DNA of 64,000 nt, taken from assembly GCF_028748105.1 (NCBI RefSeq), contig NZ_CP118168.1, positions 310,001 to 374,000 of the forward strand, written 5' to 3'. The notes beneath the pieces were generated by a model, which was given only the letters and a program-made list of their open reading frames with translations, made no database searches and had not been told where the DNA came from. This stretch comes from Entomospira nematocerorum (GTDB lineage: Bacteria; Spirochaetota; Spirochaetia; WRBN01). This document shows, piece after piece, positions 36,933 through 46,257 of the stretch (position 1 is its first letter; each line of letters begins with the position of its first letter). The translations under genes were made by a program, and so were the position numbers.

Positions 36933-39900
36933 ATGAAACGTCCTCCAGTAAAAAAGACTATTCGCCAGTGGGATATAGAACGACAAAAAGAACGTTGGCT
37001 ACAACGCCCTCTTTTATTCTATCCTACAGATCTTCCTATACTACAAATTAAATCAGAACTTATTCTTCATATCCAACACCATCAAGTTCTTATCATTGCC
37101 GCTGAGACTGGTAGTGGTAAGAGTACACAACTCCCCAAAATTCTGCTTGAAGCTGGAGTTGGTCAACATGGAAAGATCGCCTGCGTACAGCCACGTCGAA
37201 TTGCAGCCACCTCCATAGCAAAGCGCATTGCATTTGAACTTAAGCAACCTCTTGGGCAGGCAGTTGGGTATCGTATTCGCTTTGATGATCAAACCAAAGA
37301 CGATACATTTATTCAAATCATGACCGATGGTATGCTCTTATCAGAATTCCATCAAGATAGGTATCTCTCCGAATATGATGCTATTATTATCGATGAGGCA
37401 CATGAGCGAAGCCTTAACATTGATTTACTCCTAGGTTTATTGAAGGAACTCATTGCACATCGACCACAGTTCAAAGTAATTATTGCTTCAGCGACAATTG
37501 ATACCCAAAAATTTTCGACATTTTTTCATCAGGCACCAATTTTACATGCAAAAGGACGTCATTTTGATGTAGAAATTCGCTATCAAGAGCCAAAAGAGAA
37601 AGATGAAGATATTCTTGATCAAGTACTTCGGGCATTAGAAGATCTCAGTTTAGAATCCGTATATGGCGATATCCTCATCTTTCTTCCTACAGAAGATTTT
37701 ATTAAAGCCTTTATTGATATGGCTCAAAAAAGCCAGAGTAAAGAAAAGCGACTCTTTCTACCTCTCTACGCTCGCCTCAGTGCAAGTGAACAACAGTTAA
37801 TTTTTCAAGAAACAGATCGACGTAAAATCATTGTTGCTACTAATATCGCAGAAACATCTATCACGTTACCCAATATTCATTATGTTATCGATTCAGGTCT
37901 CGCACGTATCAGCCAATATTCTGCACAATCACGTATTCAGAATCTCCCCATTGTTGCTATCAGTCAAGCATCTGCAAATCAACGAGCTGGACGCTGTGGG
38001 CGTGTGAGTGATGGAGTCTGTATTAGATTATACAGTGAAGAGGATTTTTTGAGTCGATCGCAAGATACAGAACCAGAGATTAAACGTGCAAACCTCACTG
38101 AAACAATTCTACGTATGCTTGCAATGCGAATTAAAGATCCAGAGAAATTTGACTTTATTGATAAGCCCCATACTCGACTCTTCAGTGAGGGTTTCAAAAC
38201 TCTATTTGAATTGCAAGCAATTCCCTCTCTCAAAAAATCTGAACGTAAATTAACCCATCTCGGTCAAGCCATGAGTCATCTTCCCCTCGATCCTCGACTA
38301 TCACGTATGCTGATTGCCGCAAGTGACGAGGGAGCTCTTAAAGAAGTGACCATCATTGCTGCAGCACTCTCCGTAATGGATATGCGCAGTTTTCCTGAAG
38401 AGAAAAGAGAGGATGCAAAACGTATTCACCAACAGTATCACAGTCATGGTAGTGACTTACTATGGTATTTAAATCTTTATAATACAATTATTAAGAATAA
38501 TTTTACTAGTCAAAGTCAACTTAAACGGTTTTGTAAAGATCACTATCTTCACTTTATGAGAGTACGAGAATGGTTATCTCTAAATGAACAAATTGGCAAT
38601 TTACTCAAAAATAAAGGATATAAGCCATCTGAATTAGGAATCGATCGCCCCTGGCAGATGCAAGAGAAGAGCTCTGCCTCTTTCCCAATGGGATATACAG
38701 CGATTCATCGTGCAATTCTGACTGGATATATCAGTAATATAGGAATTTACAAGCCTCCTGAGGAAGTAAAGCCATCAAAAAATAAACCCAACAAGCGTTC
38801 TATCAAGCAAGGATCTTACCTTGATACTCGCATGCAAGAATTTACGATCTTCCCCGCCAGCTCCTTAGTGAACGCGACCTGGCCTTGGATCTTCAGTGTT
38901 AAACTCTGGAGAACCTCCCGTCTCTTTGCAAGAGAGTCAGCGGCTATCGAACCACAATGGATTAGCGATCTTGCAAAACACCTTATTCAGATACGTGCAC
39001 ATAGTCCCTATTATGATCTACGTAAACAAGAAGTCGTATGTACTGAAACACATTATCTCTATAGCCATCCCATCACACAGCATACATTACGATCTTATAC
39101 ACGTCATAACCCAGAACAAGCAACTCTTCTCTTTATTACACAGGGACTGATTCTTCCAGATGTCATAGAGCCTTTACTAAAAGAAGATATCTTTTCCTTT
39201 TTACGGCATAACACAGCATTGATCCAAAATCTTAACCAAAGTCAGGCTAAATTACGCCGTAATAATGTTCTCCTAGATGATTATGCTATCATTAACTTTT
39301 ATCAAAAGCATCTTAAGGGGATTGCAAGTATTGCCGTATTGCGTCAAAAAATTCTTAACAATAAAAATTGGTCTAAAAATCTCTTTTTACAGCTAGAGGA
39401 TCTCCTTATTGCCCCGGAACTACAAGAACAGCTAGAATCTTATCCCAGTCATGTGGCTATTCAAGATACACAAATTAATCTTGAGTATATTTTCAACCCC
39501 ACCGTAGAAACTGACGGTGTCACCGCTATTCTCACGCCAAAACAAGTTGAATTATTGGAAAGTGAAGATCCTTTATTATGGCAACCCCCAGGACTTCTGA
39601 AAGAACGTATTACCATGATGATTAAGCAACTTGAAAAAGGATATCGCATCAAGTTACACCCCATTAATAAGAGTGTGGATACCATTACTAAGGGGATTAT
39701 CCCTAGCGGAAATTTCTTCCAACAACTACAACGATTCTGCTATGAAGAATTTCAAGTATCTATACCAAAAGAAGCTTGGGAGTCGGCGTATCAACGAATT
39801 GATCCGTATCTAAAAATACAGCTAGCTGTCCGATATACACCACATGATGCGGAAGATCTTGCACGTTCCAATACTCTGGATAACTTAAAAAATGTTGCGT

Positions 39901-40811
39901 TTTCCCGTATAAAGCCCGATGATTTTTTACGACTCGCGCTCCATTGGAGAGAAGAGAAAATCGATACATGGCCATCCAAGCACCCCTACTTACCTACAGC
40001 TATTGATATAGAAGAAGGTGGCTCTATTTATGGCCAAGCGTATCCTGCGTTGGTTTATGATGCAGATAGTGATCACGTTCATCTTGAACTATTCAAGGAG
40101 CAGTATACGGCAGAAATAGAGCATCGCTTAGCAACAAGTAAACTTGTTGAAAAAATCCTAAAACAAGAGTTATCTGCCCTCAAAAAACACTATAAAATTG
40201 ATTTTAATAGTCCCTTTCTCTTCTACTTCACCAGTGGAAAAGAGGCACATGAAATTTTTCATCAATACATTAAGAGTAATTACCTTAGACCCTCTCATCT
40301 TCGATCAAAAGAAGAACTGCTTGCTTATGATGCGAACGAAAAGCGAGCTCGTCTATGGAAATCTGTTGAGGAAGATTTTACTATTTATAAATCTGTTCTC
40401 CAAACATACCATGACTTGCAACAAAAAATCAGAAAAGCACAAGAGAAATACCAGCACAATCATATCATTACTCTTCGAGAGAATTTAGAGTTATTAACCG
40501 GAAAAATAGGCTGGTTGTGGATGTCTAAAGAGAAGCTACATCGCCTCCCTACGCTACTTAAAATGTGGCAAATTCGATGGGATCGAGCACTCGCTCATCT
40601 CTCTAAAGATAAAGAACGTAGCTCTATTTTCCTTTCTTATTATAATAAGCTACACGAAGTAATGCATCGAGATAATACCATTGCACAAGAAGAGTCCATA
40701 CGCAAATTTATCCACATCCTCGGTGAGGTCGAACTAAAAACCTTTGTTCCAGAGACAAAAGGATCCATATATACCAAAAAAGAGTTAGAAGAATCGCTAA
40801 TAACGCTGTGA
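36933..40811 (+). CDS. hrpA: ATP-dependent RNA helicase HrpA (DEAH box)
   Basis: 1292 residues, the full length of HrpA. The helicase core begins early: Walker A AAETGSGKSTQLPK (about 56-69), DEAH in IIDEAHERSLNIDLLLG (about 152-168), IASATID motif III, and motif VI QRAGRCGRVSDG (about 350-361). The HA2/OB region and the long HrpA-specific C-terminus follow. HrpA acts on structured RNA and rescues stalled or collided ribosomes. The gene has no strong ribosome binding site (only AGGT before the ATG), and its stop overlaps a possible GTG start of the next gene. No frameshift seen. Confidence 0.92.
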   Translation: MKRPPVKKTIRQWDIERQKERWLQRPLLFYPTDLPILQIKSELILHIQHHQVLIIAAETGSGKSTQLPKILLEAGVGQHGKIACVQPRRIAATSIAKRIAFELKQPLGQAVGYRIRFDDQTKDDTFIQIMTDGMLLSEFHQDRYLSEYDAIIIDEAHERSLNIDLLLGLLKELIAHRPQFKVIIASATIDTQKFSTFFHQAPILHAKGRHFDVEIRYQEPKEKDEDILDQVLRALEDLSLESVYGDILIFLPTEDFIKAFIDMAQKSQSKEKRLFLPLYARLSASEQQLIFQETDRRKIIVATNIAETSITLPNIHYVIDSGLARISQYSAQSRIQNLPIVAISQASANQRAGRCGRVSDGVCIRLYSEEDFLSRSQDTEPEIKRANLTETILRMLAMRIKDPEKFDFIDKPHTRLFSEGFKTLFELQAIPSLKKSERKLTHLGQAMSHLPLDPRLSRMLIAASDEGALKEVTIIAAALSVMDMRSFPEEKREDAKRIHQQYHSHGSDLLWYLNLYNTIIKNNFTSQSQLKRFCKDHYLHFMRVREWLSLNEQIGNLLKNKGYKPSELGIDRPWQMQEKSSASFPMGYTAIHRAILTGYISNIGIYKPPEEVKPSKNKPNKRSIKQGSYLDTRMQEFTIFPASSLVNATWPWIFSVKLWRTSRLFARESAAIEPQWISDLAKHLIQIRAHSPYYDLRKQEVVCTETHYLYSHPITQHTLRSYTRHNPEQATLLFITQGLILPDVIEPLLKEDIFSFLRHNTALIQNLNQSQAKLRRNNVLLDDYAIINFYQKHLKGIASIAVLRQKILNNKNWSKNLFLQLEDLLIAPELQEQLESYPSHVAIQDTQINLEYIFNPTVETDGVTAILTPKQVELLESEDPLLWQPPGLLKERITMMIKQLEKGYRIKLHPINKSVDTITKGIIPSGNFFQQLQRFCYEEFQVSIPKEAWESAYQRIDPYLKIQLAVRYTPHDAEDLARSNTLDNLKNVAFSRIKPDDFLRLALHWREEKIDTWPSKHPYLPTAIDIEEGGSIYGQAYPALVYDADSDHVHLELFKEQYTAEIEHRLATSKLVEKILKQELSALKKHYKIDFNSPFLFYFTSGKEAHEIFHQYIKSNYLRPSHLRSKEELLAYDANEKRARLWKSVEEDFTIYKSVLQTYHDLQQKIRKAQEKYQHNHIITLRENLELLTGKIGWLWMSKEKLHRLPTLLKMWQIRWDRALAHLSKDKERSSIFLSYYNKLHEVMHRDNTIAQEESIRKFIHILGEVELKTFVPETKGSIYTKKELEESLITL

Positions 40812-40840
40812 AAATAAAAAAAATATCCGATAATATCACT

Positions 40841-41626
40841 ATGAAAAAGCTCACGACATCTATCCTTCTCATTCTCTTCTCTCTTAGCCATTGGTTAAGT
40901 GCATTCAGTGGAAGTCGATGGTATGGAACAGAGATCGCAATTTATAAACACGCGGATCCACTCACCTATGGCTATGCAAGTCAAACATCTGATTTACTCC
41001 TACGTGATATTTATGAATTTACACAGACACCAGCAGCCAATGTGATTTCCTCAAATCATGAAGAGGGCTTTCTCACCGCTACGCTGGTAGATGCAACTAC
41101 CGTATCAGCGCTAGAGGCATTGTTCGCAGAGGTTACAACATCTCCGGCAAGCAGTTCACCATTTAAAATTGAAGGATTCTATAATTCCATTCAATTTGAT
41201 CATATCCACCTGCATCGTATCACACAATATCATCATTATAATGAATTTAATCACCAAATTACAACCTTACTCCCACGTATCCATTATCTTTATAATGACC
41301 TAGAAACAGATATAATGATTGAATTCAGTTTAGAATATGCTCCTATTGATATGTTACTTCATATTGATAGTACTATCAATGACGATCAATATGCTTTTTC
41401 AATTATTGAACAATATAAGCAGAACTATGTCTTACGTATCCATCGAACAAATACCCTCCATACTGCAGAGGCTCCAACAATGGAAGACATTATGCTTGCA
41501 GCAACCTTCCTTGGATCACCTGAACAGCCCTGGAGAGGTATTCCACCAGGAAATAATCAACTATATACGATAATCAAGCAACTAGAAGCTCATCCATCGA
41601 TGAAAATTTATCGTAATGTGCAGTAA
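40841..41626 (+). CDS. Exported protein of unknown function
   Basis: 261 residues from the ATG at 40841, which begins a clean signal peptide (MKKLTTSILLILFSLSHWLSA). An upstream GTG at 40808, overlapping the hrpA stop, would bury the signal peptide behind 11 charged residues and is less likely. The mature region is acidic, His- and Tyr-rich (TQYHHYNEFNHQ), with no Cys and no motif that I recognise. It is probably periplasmic or outer-surface. It lies between hrpA and the guanine deaminase gene in a compact plus-strand run. Function unknown. Confidence 0.6.
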   Translation: MKKLTTSILLILFSLSHWLSAFSGSRWYGTEIAIYKHADPLTYGYASQTSDLLLRDIYEFTQTPAANVISSNHEEGFLTATLVDATTVSALEALFAEVTTSPASSSPFKIEGFYNSIQFDHIHLHRITQYHHYNEFNHQITTLLPRIHYLYNDLETDIMIEFSLEYAPIDMLLHIDSTINDDQYAFSIIEQYKQNYVLRIHRTNTLHTAEAPTMEDIMLAATFLGSPEQPWRGIPPGNNQLYTIIKQLEAHPSMKIYRNVQ

Positions 41627-41646
41627 GGAATAATAAAGGAGTTTTT

Positions 41647-42948
41647 ATGTCAGTAGTTTATGATTTTATCTTACGTGGTCGTGTTTTTACCTTTATAAAT
41701 AATCCCTTTACCGTCGGTGATCAGGCGTCTTATACCTACTATGAAGATGGTGCTCTTGTTATTAAGCAGGATAAAATCATCGAAATAGGTTCCTATAACG
41801 ATCTCAATTTGCAAAGTGCTAAGACCATCCATATTGATAAACATTACTTAATTATGCCCAGTTTTATCGATAGTCATGTCCATTATCCACAGGTTGAAAT
41901 TCTAGGAAGTAATGCAAATAACCTCTTAGACTGGTTAAACAAATCTGCCTATAAAGCCGAGGAAAAGTATCACGATTTAGCGTATGCTCGGCAGCAATCT
42001 AAGCAATTTCTACTAAATTTGATTGATAATGGTATTACAGCTGCTGGTGTATTTTGTAGTAGCCATCCAAATAGTGTTCAAGCACTCTTTGAGGAAGCTG
42101 ATGAGTCTAACCTCCATATTACAGCAGGGCAAGTCTGGATGGATCGCAATGCCCCGCAGTCATTAATTCGAAGTGCTAAAGATGCCTATAAAGAGACAGA
42201 AGATCTCATTAAACATTGGCATGGTCATGGAAATTTACGCTACGCTCTCACCCCACGTTTTCCTATTACGAGCACGCCCGAACAGTTAGAAATGGCTAGC
42301 GATCTCATTAAAAAGTATCCAGACATCACCGTTCAGTCTCATATCGCAGAAAATAAAGAGGAGTTGATTGAAATTGCGAAACTATTTCCCCAATTCTCCA
42401 ATTATGCATCTTTATATGATCATTATGGACTACTCAATCAGCGCTCGGTGTATGCGCACGGAAATTTTCTCACTGCAGACGAAGTAGAAATCTTCGCAGA
42501 TCGTCGTGCAACCCTTGCACACTGTCCTAGTTCTAATGAATTCTTAGGAAACCCCAGTCTTAATATTTTTGGTCTTCACTGTCAACGTCCTGATATTGCC
42601 TTAACATTAGGCAGTGACTTGGGAGCTGGAACATCGCTCAATCCTTGGGATACAATGGCTGCAGCTTATCGTGCTAGTCGGCAACATGGACACGCTATTT
42701 CTGCAATTAAAGCGCTCTATTTACATACACTGGGTGGTGCAAAAGCATTAAATATTGATGATCGCATAGGCAAATTTGAGTCTGGATATCAGGCAGATAT
42801 TGCTATCATAAATACACAGGCAACAGGCATTCTAGAGCAACGAATGCAATCGGTAGAAAGTCTTGAGGAGGAATTCTTTGTACTCATGACACTCGGATCT
42901 ACCCAAACTATCGAAAGACTCTATGTCTCTGGTGTAAAATTAAAGTAA
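41647..42948 (+). CDS. guaD: Guanine deaminase
   Basis: 433-residue zinc amidohydrolase that deaminates guanine to xanthine. MPSFIDSHVHYPQVEILGS (about 75-93) holds the H-x-H metal pair with the guanine-deaminase-specific PQ, ALTPRFPITST (about 200) matches the TPRF substrate motif, QSHIAENKEEL (about 230) brings the third His and the catalytic Glu, and LGSDLGAGTSLNPWDTM the metal Asp. The length is typical. The ribosome binding site is AAAGGAG. Together with guaC at 18467 it shows active guanine-nucleotide salvage in this organism. No purine transporter lies beside it. Confidence 0.9.
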   Translation: MSVVYDFILRGRVFTFINNPFTVGDQASYTYYEDGALVIKQDKIIEIGSYNDLNLQSAKTIHIDKHYLIMPSFIDSHVHYPQVEILGSNANNLLDWLNKSAYKAEEKYHDLAYARQQSKQFLLNLIDNGITAAGVFCSSHPNSVQALFEEADESNLHITAGQVWMDRNAPQSLIRSAKDAYKETEDLIKHWHGHGNLRYALTPRFPITSTPEQLEMASDLIKKYPDITVQSHIAENKEELIEIAKLFPQFSNYASLYDHYGLLNQRSVYAHGNFLTADEVEIFADRRATLAHCPSSNEFLGNPSLNIFGLHCQRPDIALTLGSDLGAGTSLNPWDTMAAAYRASRQHGHAISAIKALYLHTLGGAKALNIDDRIGKFESGYQADIAIINTQATGILEQRMQSVESLEEEFFVLMTLGSTQTIERLYVSGVKLK

Positions 42949-42971
42949 CCCATTAAAAGGATGATATAGCT

Positions 42972-44321
42972 TTGTTATATAAATGGCTCTATTCATTATT
43001 TGTAGTTTTTATCTGGATTTCTTGTACTAATAACACACCTAATGATTCCTCAATACAAGTGACACACCAGTTCCCTATCGTAAATACGACCCCAGAAGCT
43101 GCTACTACGGATGAAATAGTCATCACAGAGACTTCAACGCAACCAATATCGCATTCCCAAAGAGCATCTATCAAAATTTACTCCTCCGAGTCTGCTCACG
43201 ATCAGAGTCTAACAAATCAAAACTTACAAAACTTCCGTAAGAATCTATCAGTTATATCACCGCAAGATGATGCACAATCCCTATCCCAAAGACCTATCAA
43301 CGCAGATCATCAACTCTTTCCAAACTGGCTGTTGCTAGGAGAAGACTCTTTCCACTCTATGTTAACACAACTTGAGAGTCTTACTCCCCGCATTTATATT
43401 GGACAAGTCCCTTATATCGAGGAGTATACGGAAGAAGTCATTCGTAACTATAATCCCGATATCATAATGTCTAGAGAGAATTTTTTTCCAGTGCTCTCAC
43501 CAAAAGAATTTTCCTTCTATACTGATGATTTTGTTGATATAAATAATAACACAGAGCTCCAGCCAACATCCTTAAACAAAGGATATAAAAAGATTTACTG
43601 GCAAAGATCCTATCGTGATCCAAAAACTCCCATTATCTACGAGTATGAAACCCACTTTTGGGGCTTTGATGGGCGTCTACAACTCCTATTTAAAGCTGAT
43701 AATCTCCATGACATCTTCTTCATCCCATATGATCATACCCGTATCACGCTAGACGATACGCACCCACTTCCATTCTCCTCCGATCTCATCTTCGGAGAAA
43801 GTACTCTTCACGATGTAATACAGCACAACGGTCTCCATGGTGCACTGAAATTCAATGTTGAAAATACCTATAACTATATAGACAAAACAACAACATCAAG
43901 TATTGTTGCCATCTACCAGCAGGAAGTTCTCTGGCATGATCTCCCTCTCACCATCCACTATAAACTAAATATAACTGATGAAAAGAGCAGCCTTGATCCA
44001 TTCCAGCGTCTTGTCATCACAGGCATCAGCATCTTTAATTTTGATGACTGGAGCACAGAGTGGAAATTTCTAACAGAGATGATTCCTACCTTATATCCAC
44101 AAACAGAAGAAGATGTTGCGTGGCTTCATCAACGCTTCAAAGAAGATATTCTCGTTATTGAACACTTAACAAGTGCTTATGACCACATTACCGTTCCACC
44201 AGATTTCTATCTTGTAAATGACCAGTATGTTATCTTTCACTCAGGTTGTTGTGCCGTCACCTACCACACCAGCGTTGTTATGAAAGATGATTTTCATTAT
44301 CCTGGTTTCATGTTTCAATAG
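42972..44321 (+). CDS. Putative lipoprotein, unknown function, TTG start
   Basis: 449 residues beginning at a TTG (AAAAGGATG upstream). The signal sequence LYSLFVVFIWISC gives a lipobox at Cys18. A Thr/Ser/Gln-rich low-complexity stretch (20-105) looks like a flexible linker. The remaining 340 residues form a Trp/Tyr/His-rich domain with no family that I know (for example RIYIGQVPYIEEYTEE and YHTSVVMKDDFHYPGF at the end). It converges on rsgA with a 13-base gap. It may be exposed on the cell surface. Function unknown. Confidence 0.62.
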   Translation: MLYKWLYSLFVVFIWISCTNNTPNDSSIQVTHQFPIVNTTPEAATTDEIVITETSTQPISHSQRASIKIYSSESAHDQSLTNQNLQNFRKNLSVISPQDDAQSLSQRPINADHQLFPNWLLLGEDSFHSMLTQLESLTPRIYIGQVPYIEEYTEEVIRNYNPDIIMSRENFFPVLSPKEFSFYTDDFVDINNNTELQPTSLNKGYKKIYWQRSYRDPKTPIIYEYETHFWGFDGRLQLLFKADNLHDIFFIPYDHTRITLDDTHPLPFSSDLIFGESTLHDVIQHNGLHGALKFNVENTYNYIDKTTTSSIVAIYQQEVLWHDLPLTIHYKLNITDEKSSLDPFQRLVITGISIFNFDDWSTEWKFLTEMIPTLYPQTEEDVAWLHQRFKEDILVIEHLTSAYDHITVPPDFYLVNDQYVIFHSGCCAVTYHTSVVMKDDFHYPGFMFQ

Positions 44322-44334
44322 TAAGGTATGCTCA

Positions 44335-45249
44335 CTACCACTTTTTTTGATAACTTTTACTCTCTTCCAGCACTTTTTGATAACTTTGATAGCGGGTCAT
44401 CGCGATAGAACCTTGCTCAACAGCATCTTTCACTGCACACTCTTGCTCATCAATATGCATACAGTTATGAAAAGGACAAGCCTGTGCCACATCATTCATT
44501 TCCGGAAAAGCATGAACAAGCTCCTCTCCGTGTACTAAATAAGGACTAAAGTCACGCATACCAGGCGTATCAACCCAAAAACCACCTCCACTCTTAGGAA
44601 GAAATGTAGCAAAATTTGTCGTATGATTACCCCGATTCCACTTTCTATTCACTGCACCAGTCTCCTGCTGAATCATTGGCTCTAGAGCGTTTAATAAAGT
44701 ACTCTTACCAACTCCGCTGGCACCCCAGAGTCCTACAATCTTTCCTTGGCTTATGGTCTGAAGATATTCAATACCTTTGTTTTGTAAAGCAGAAACTAGA
44801 ACAAATTCATATCCTAATGATTGATATAAGTCGATAATTTCCGGCAAATGTTCAACACCTTCATCAATCTTATTCATTACAATAACAGGATTTACATTAC
44901 CAAGTTCAGAAGCAATTAACAATCTATCTAAGAATCGTACATGGAATTCTGGAGATTTAGCTGCAACTACACAAAAAACCATATCAATATTTGCACAGAA
45001 TGTCTGTGGTTTGTTTTGTTTCCAGTTAAATCGCTGTAAAGCATTATCACGATGATGTCTCTTGATGATAAGTTGATCACGATCAAGCTCTACCCAATCT
45101 CCAGGAGCTAGAGGATTATATTCATCCACCCCTTTGAGTCGCTTTCCCTTGATCATCACATGAATAATCTCCGAAGATCCATCAACTAATACGCCAAAAC
45201 GACCTGCTCTACCATAAAAAAGTCTTGCTCGCATCTCTTCTCTACTCAC
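44335..45249 (-). CDS. rsgA: Ribosome small-subunit GTPase RsgA
   Basis: 304-residue circularly permuted GTPase that checks late 30S maturation. An OB-fold N-terminus (about 10-70) precedes the permuted G domain: IVMNKID (G4) comes before GLWGASGVGKSTLLNAL (G1), and VDTPGMRDF is G3. The C-terminal zinc motif C-x4-C-x-H-x6-C is visible in ACPFHNCMHIDEQEC. The 5' end overlaps folD by 8 bases (GTG at 45249); an in-frame ATG 15 bases further in (45234) is an equally good start. Upstream overlap means coupled translation with folD. Confidence 0.92.
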   Translation of the reverse strand: MSREEMRARLFYGRAGRFGVLVDGSSEIIHVMIKGKRLKGVDEYNPLAPGDWVELDRDQLIIKRHHRDNALQRFNWKQNKPQTFCANIDMVFCVVAAKSPEFHVRFLDRLLIASELGNVNPVIVMNKIDEGVEHLPEIIDLYQSLGYEFVLVSALQNKGIEYLQTISQGKIVGLWGASGVGKSTLLNALEPMIQQETGAVNRKWNRGNHTTNFATFLPKSGGGFWVDTPGMRDFSPYLVHGEELVHAFPEMNDVAQACPFHNCMHIDEQECAVKDAVEQGSIAMTRYQSYQKVLEESKSYQKKW

Positions 45250-46090
45250 TTTGTAGTGTTGCTGCTAATATCGTATTGTACATCAACATTGCAATTGTTA
45301 CAGGACCAACACCCTTTGGTACAGGACTCTTTGCGCGACACTTTGTAGAAGGATCAACATCCCCCACCCATTGCCGTTTGCCATCCTCCCCTAGTATAGG
45401 AACAGTCCCCACATCAATAATAACGGCATCCTCACTGACCCACTCTTGCTTGATAATCGGTTTTCCAACAGCACTAATAATCAATTGACTTTGCTGTACA
45501 TAATTCTTCAAATTATCCGTCCTACTATGTGCTAAGGTGACTGTTGCATTATGCGATGGCCGTGATAGCATCAGTGATAATGGAGTTCCAACAATTGCAC
45601 TTCGTCCGATAATCAATGTCTTCACATTTGTTGGAATATGATAAAATTGTAGCATCCGTATAATTCCCGCTGGAGTGCATGGCTGGAGTTGTGCACTATC
45701 ATGGGTTAATCGTCCAACATTGTAAGGATGAAAACCATCAACATCTTTTAAAGGACTAATCCACTCAATCACCATCTCAAAAGGAAGGTGCGAGGGAAGT
45801 GGTGCCTGCACAAGAATGCCATGAACACTTCTATCATCATTCAACTGTTGTAATACCCCATGAAGCTCTGCAGGAGTGATATCCTGAGGAAATTCCAGAA
45901 CTTCACTAGTGATATGCATACGCTGACAAGCCTTTATCTTATTACGAATATACAAAAGACTCGCAGGATCGCTACCGATCAATACGATAACTAACTTGAT
46001 ATCTCTATCTTGTATCGTAAACTTACTCTTGAGACGCATTGCCTCTAACTCAATTTCCTCTGCAACAGGTGCACCATACAAAATTTGCAT
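45242..46090 (-). CDS. folD: Bifunctional methylenetetrahydrofolate dehydrogenase/cyclohydrolase FolD
   Basis: 282 residues from the ATG at 46090, the usual length. It makes 10-formyl-THF from methylene-THF in two steps, supplying purine and formyl-Met synthesis. Seen motifs: YIRNKIKACQRM (the catalytic Lys-containing Y-x3-K helix), HGILVQAPLPSHLP, PLKDVDGFHPYNVGRL, PCTPAGIIRML and IIGRSAIVGTPLSLML (NADP loop). The frame opens 26 codons further upstream, but those residues have no FolD counterpart and the ATG at 46168 has no better ribosome binding site. rsgA is coupled downstream. Confidence 0.92.
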   Translation of the reverse strand: MQILYGAPVAEEIELEAMRLKSKFTIQDRDIKLVIVLIGSDPASLLYIRNKIKACQRMHITSEVLEFPQDITPAELHGVLQQLNDDRSVHGILVQAPLPSHLPFEMVIEWISPLKDVDGFHPYNVGRLTHDSAQLQPCTPAGIIRMLQFYHIPTNVKTLIIGRSAIVGTPLSLMLSRPSHNATVTLAHSRTDNLKNYVQQSQLIISAVGKPIIKQEWVSEDAVIIDVGTVPILGEDGKRQWVGDVDPSTKCRAKSPVPKGVGPVTIAMLMYNTILAATLQSE

Positions 46091-46173
46091 AATCTTATTG
46101 TACAACATATATATCAAAAAAGGAAGATATCTCTGAAAAGAATCGCTTTTCATTGCAATCCAGAACAAAATAC

Positions 46174-46203
46174 TTGCATTAAAGAGAGCTTATTGACTAT
46201 AAT
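46174..46203 (+). promoter_or_regulatory. Promoter of the ABC-F gene, with palindrome over -10
   Basis: TTGCAT (46174-46179), 18-base spacer and consensus TATAAT (46198-46203). A perfect 7-bp inverted repeat, GCTTATT (46188-46194) with AATAAGC (46201-46207), is centred on the -10 box and could be an operator. Confidence 0.55.
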
Positions 46204-46257
46204 AAGCATAGAAGCATGGATATGTTTATGTATCCATCCTATTCAAAGGAGTTATGA

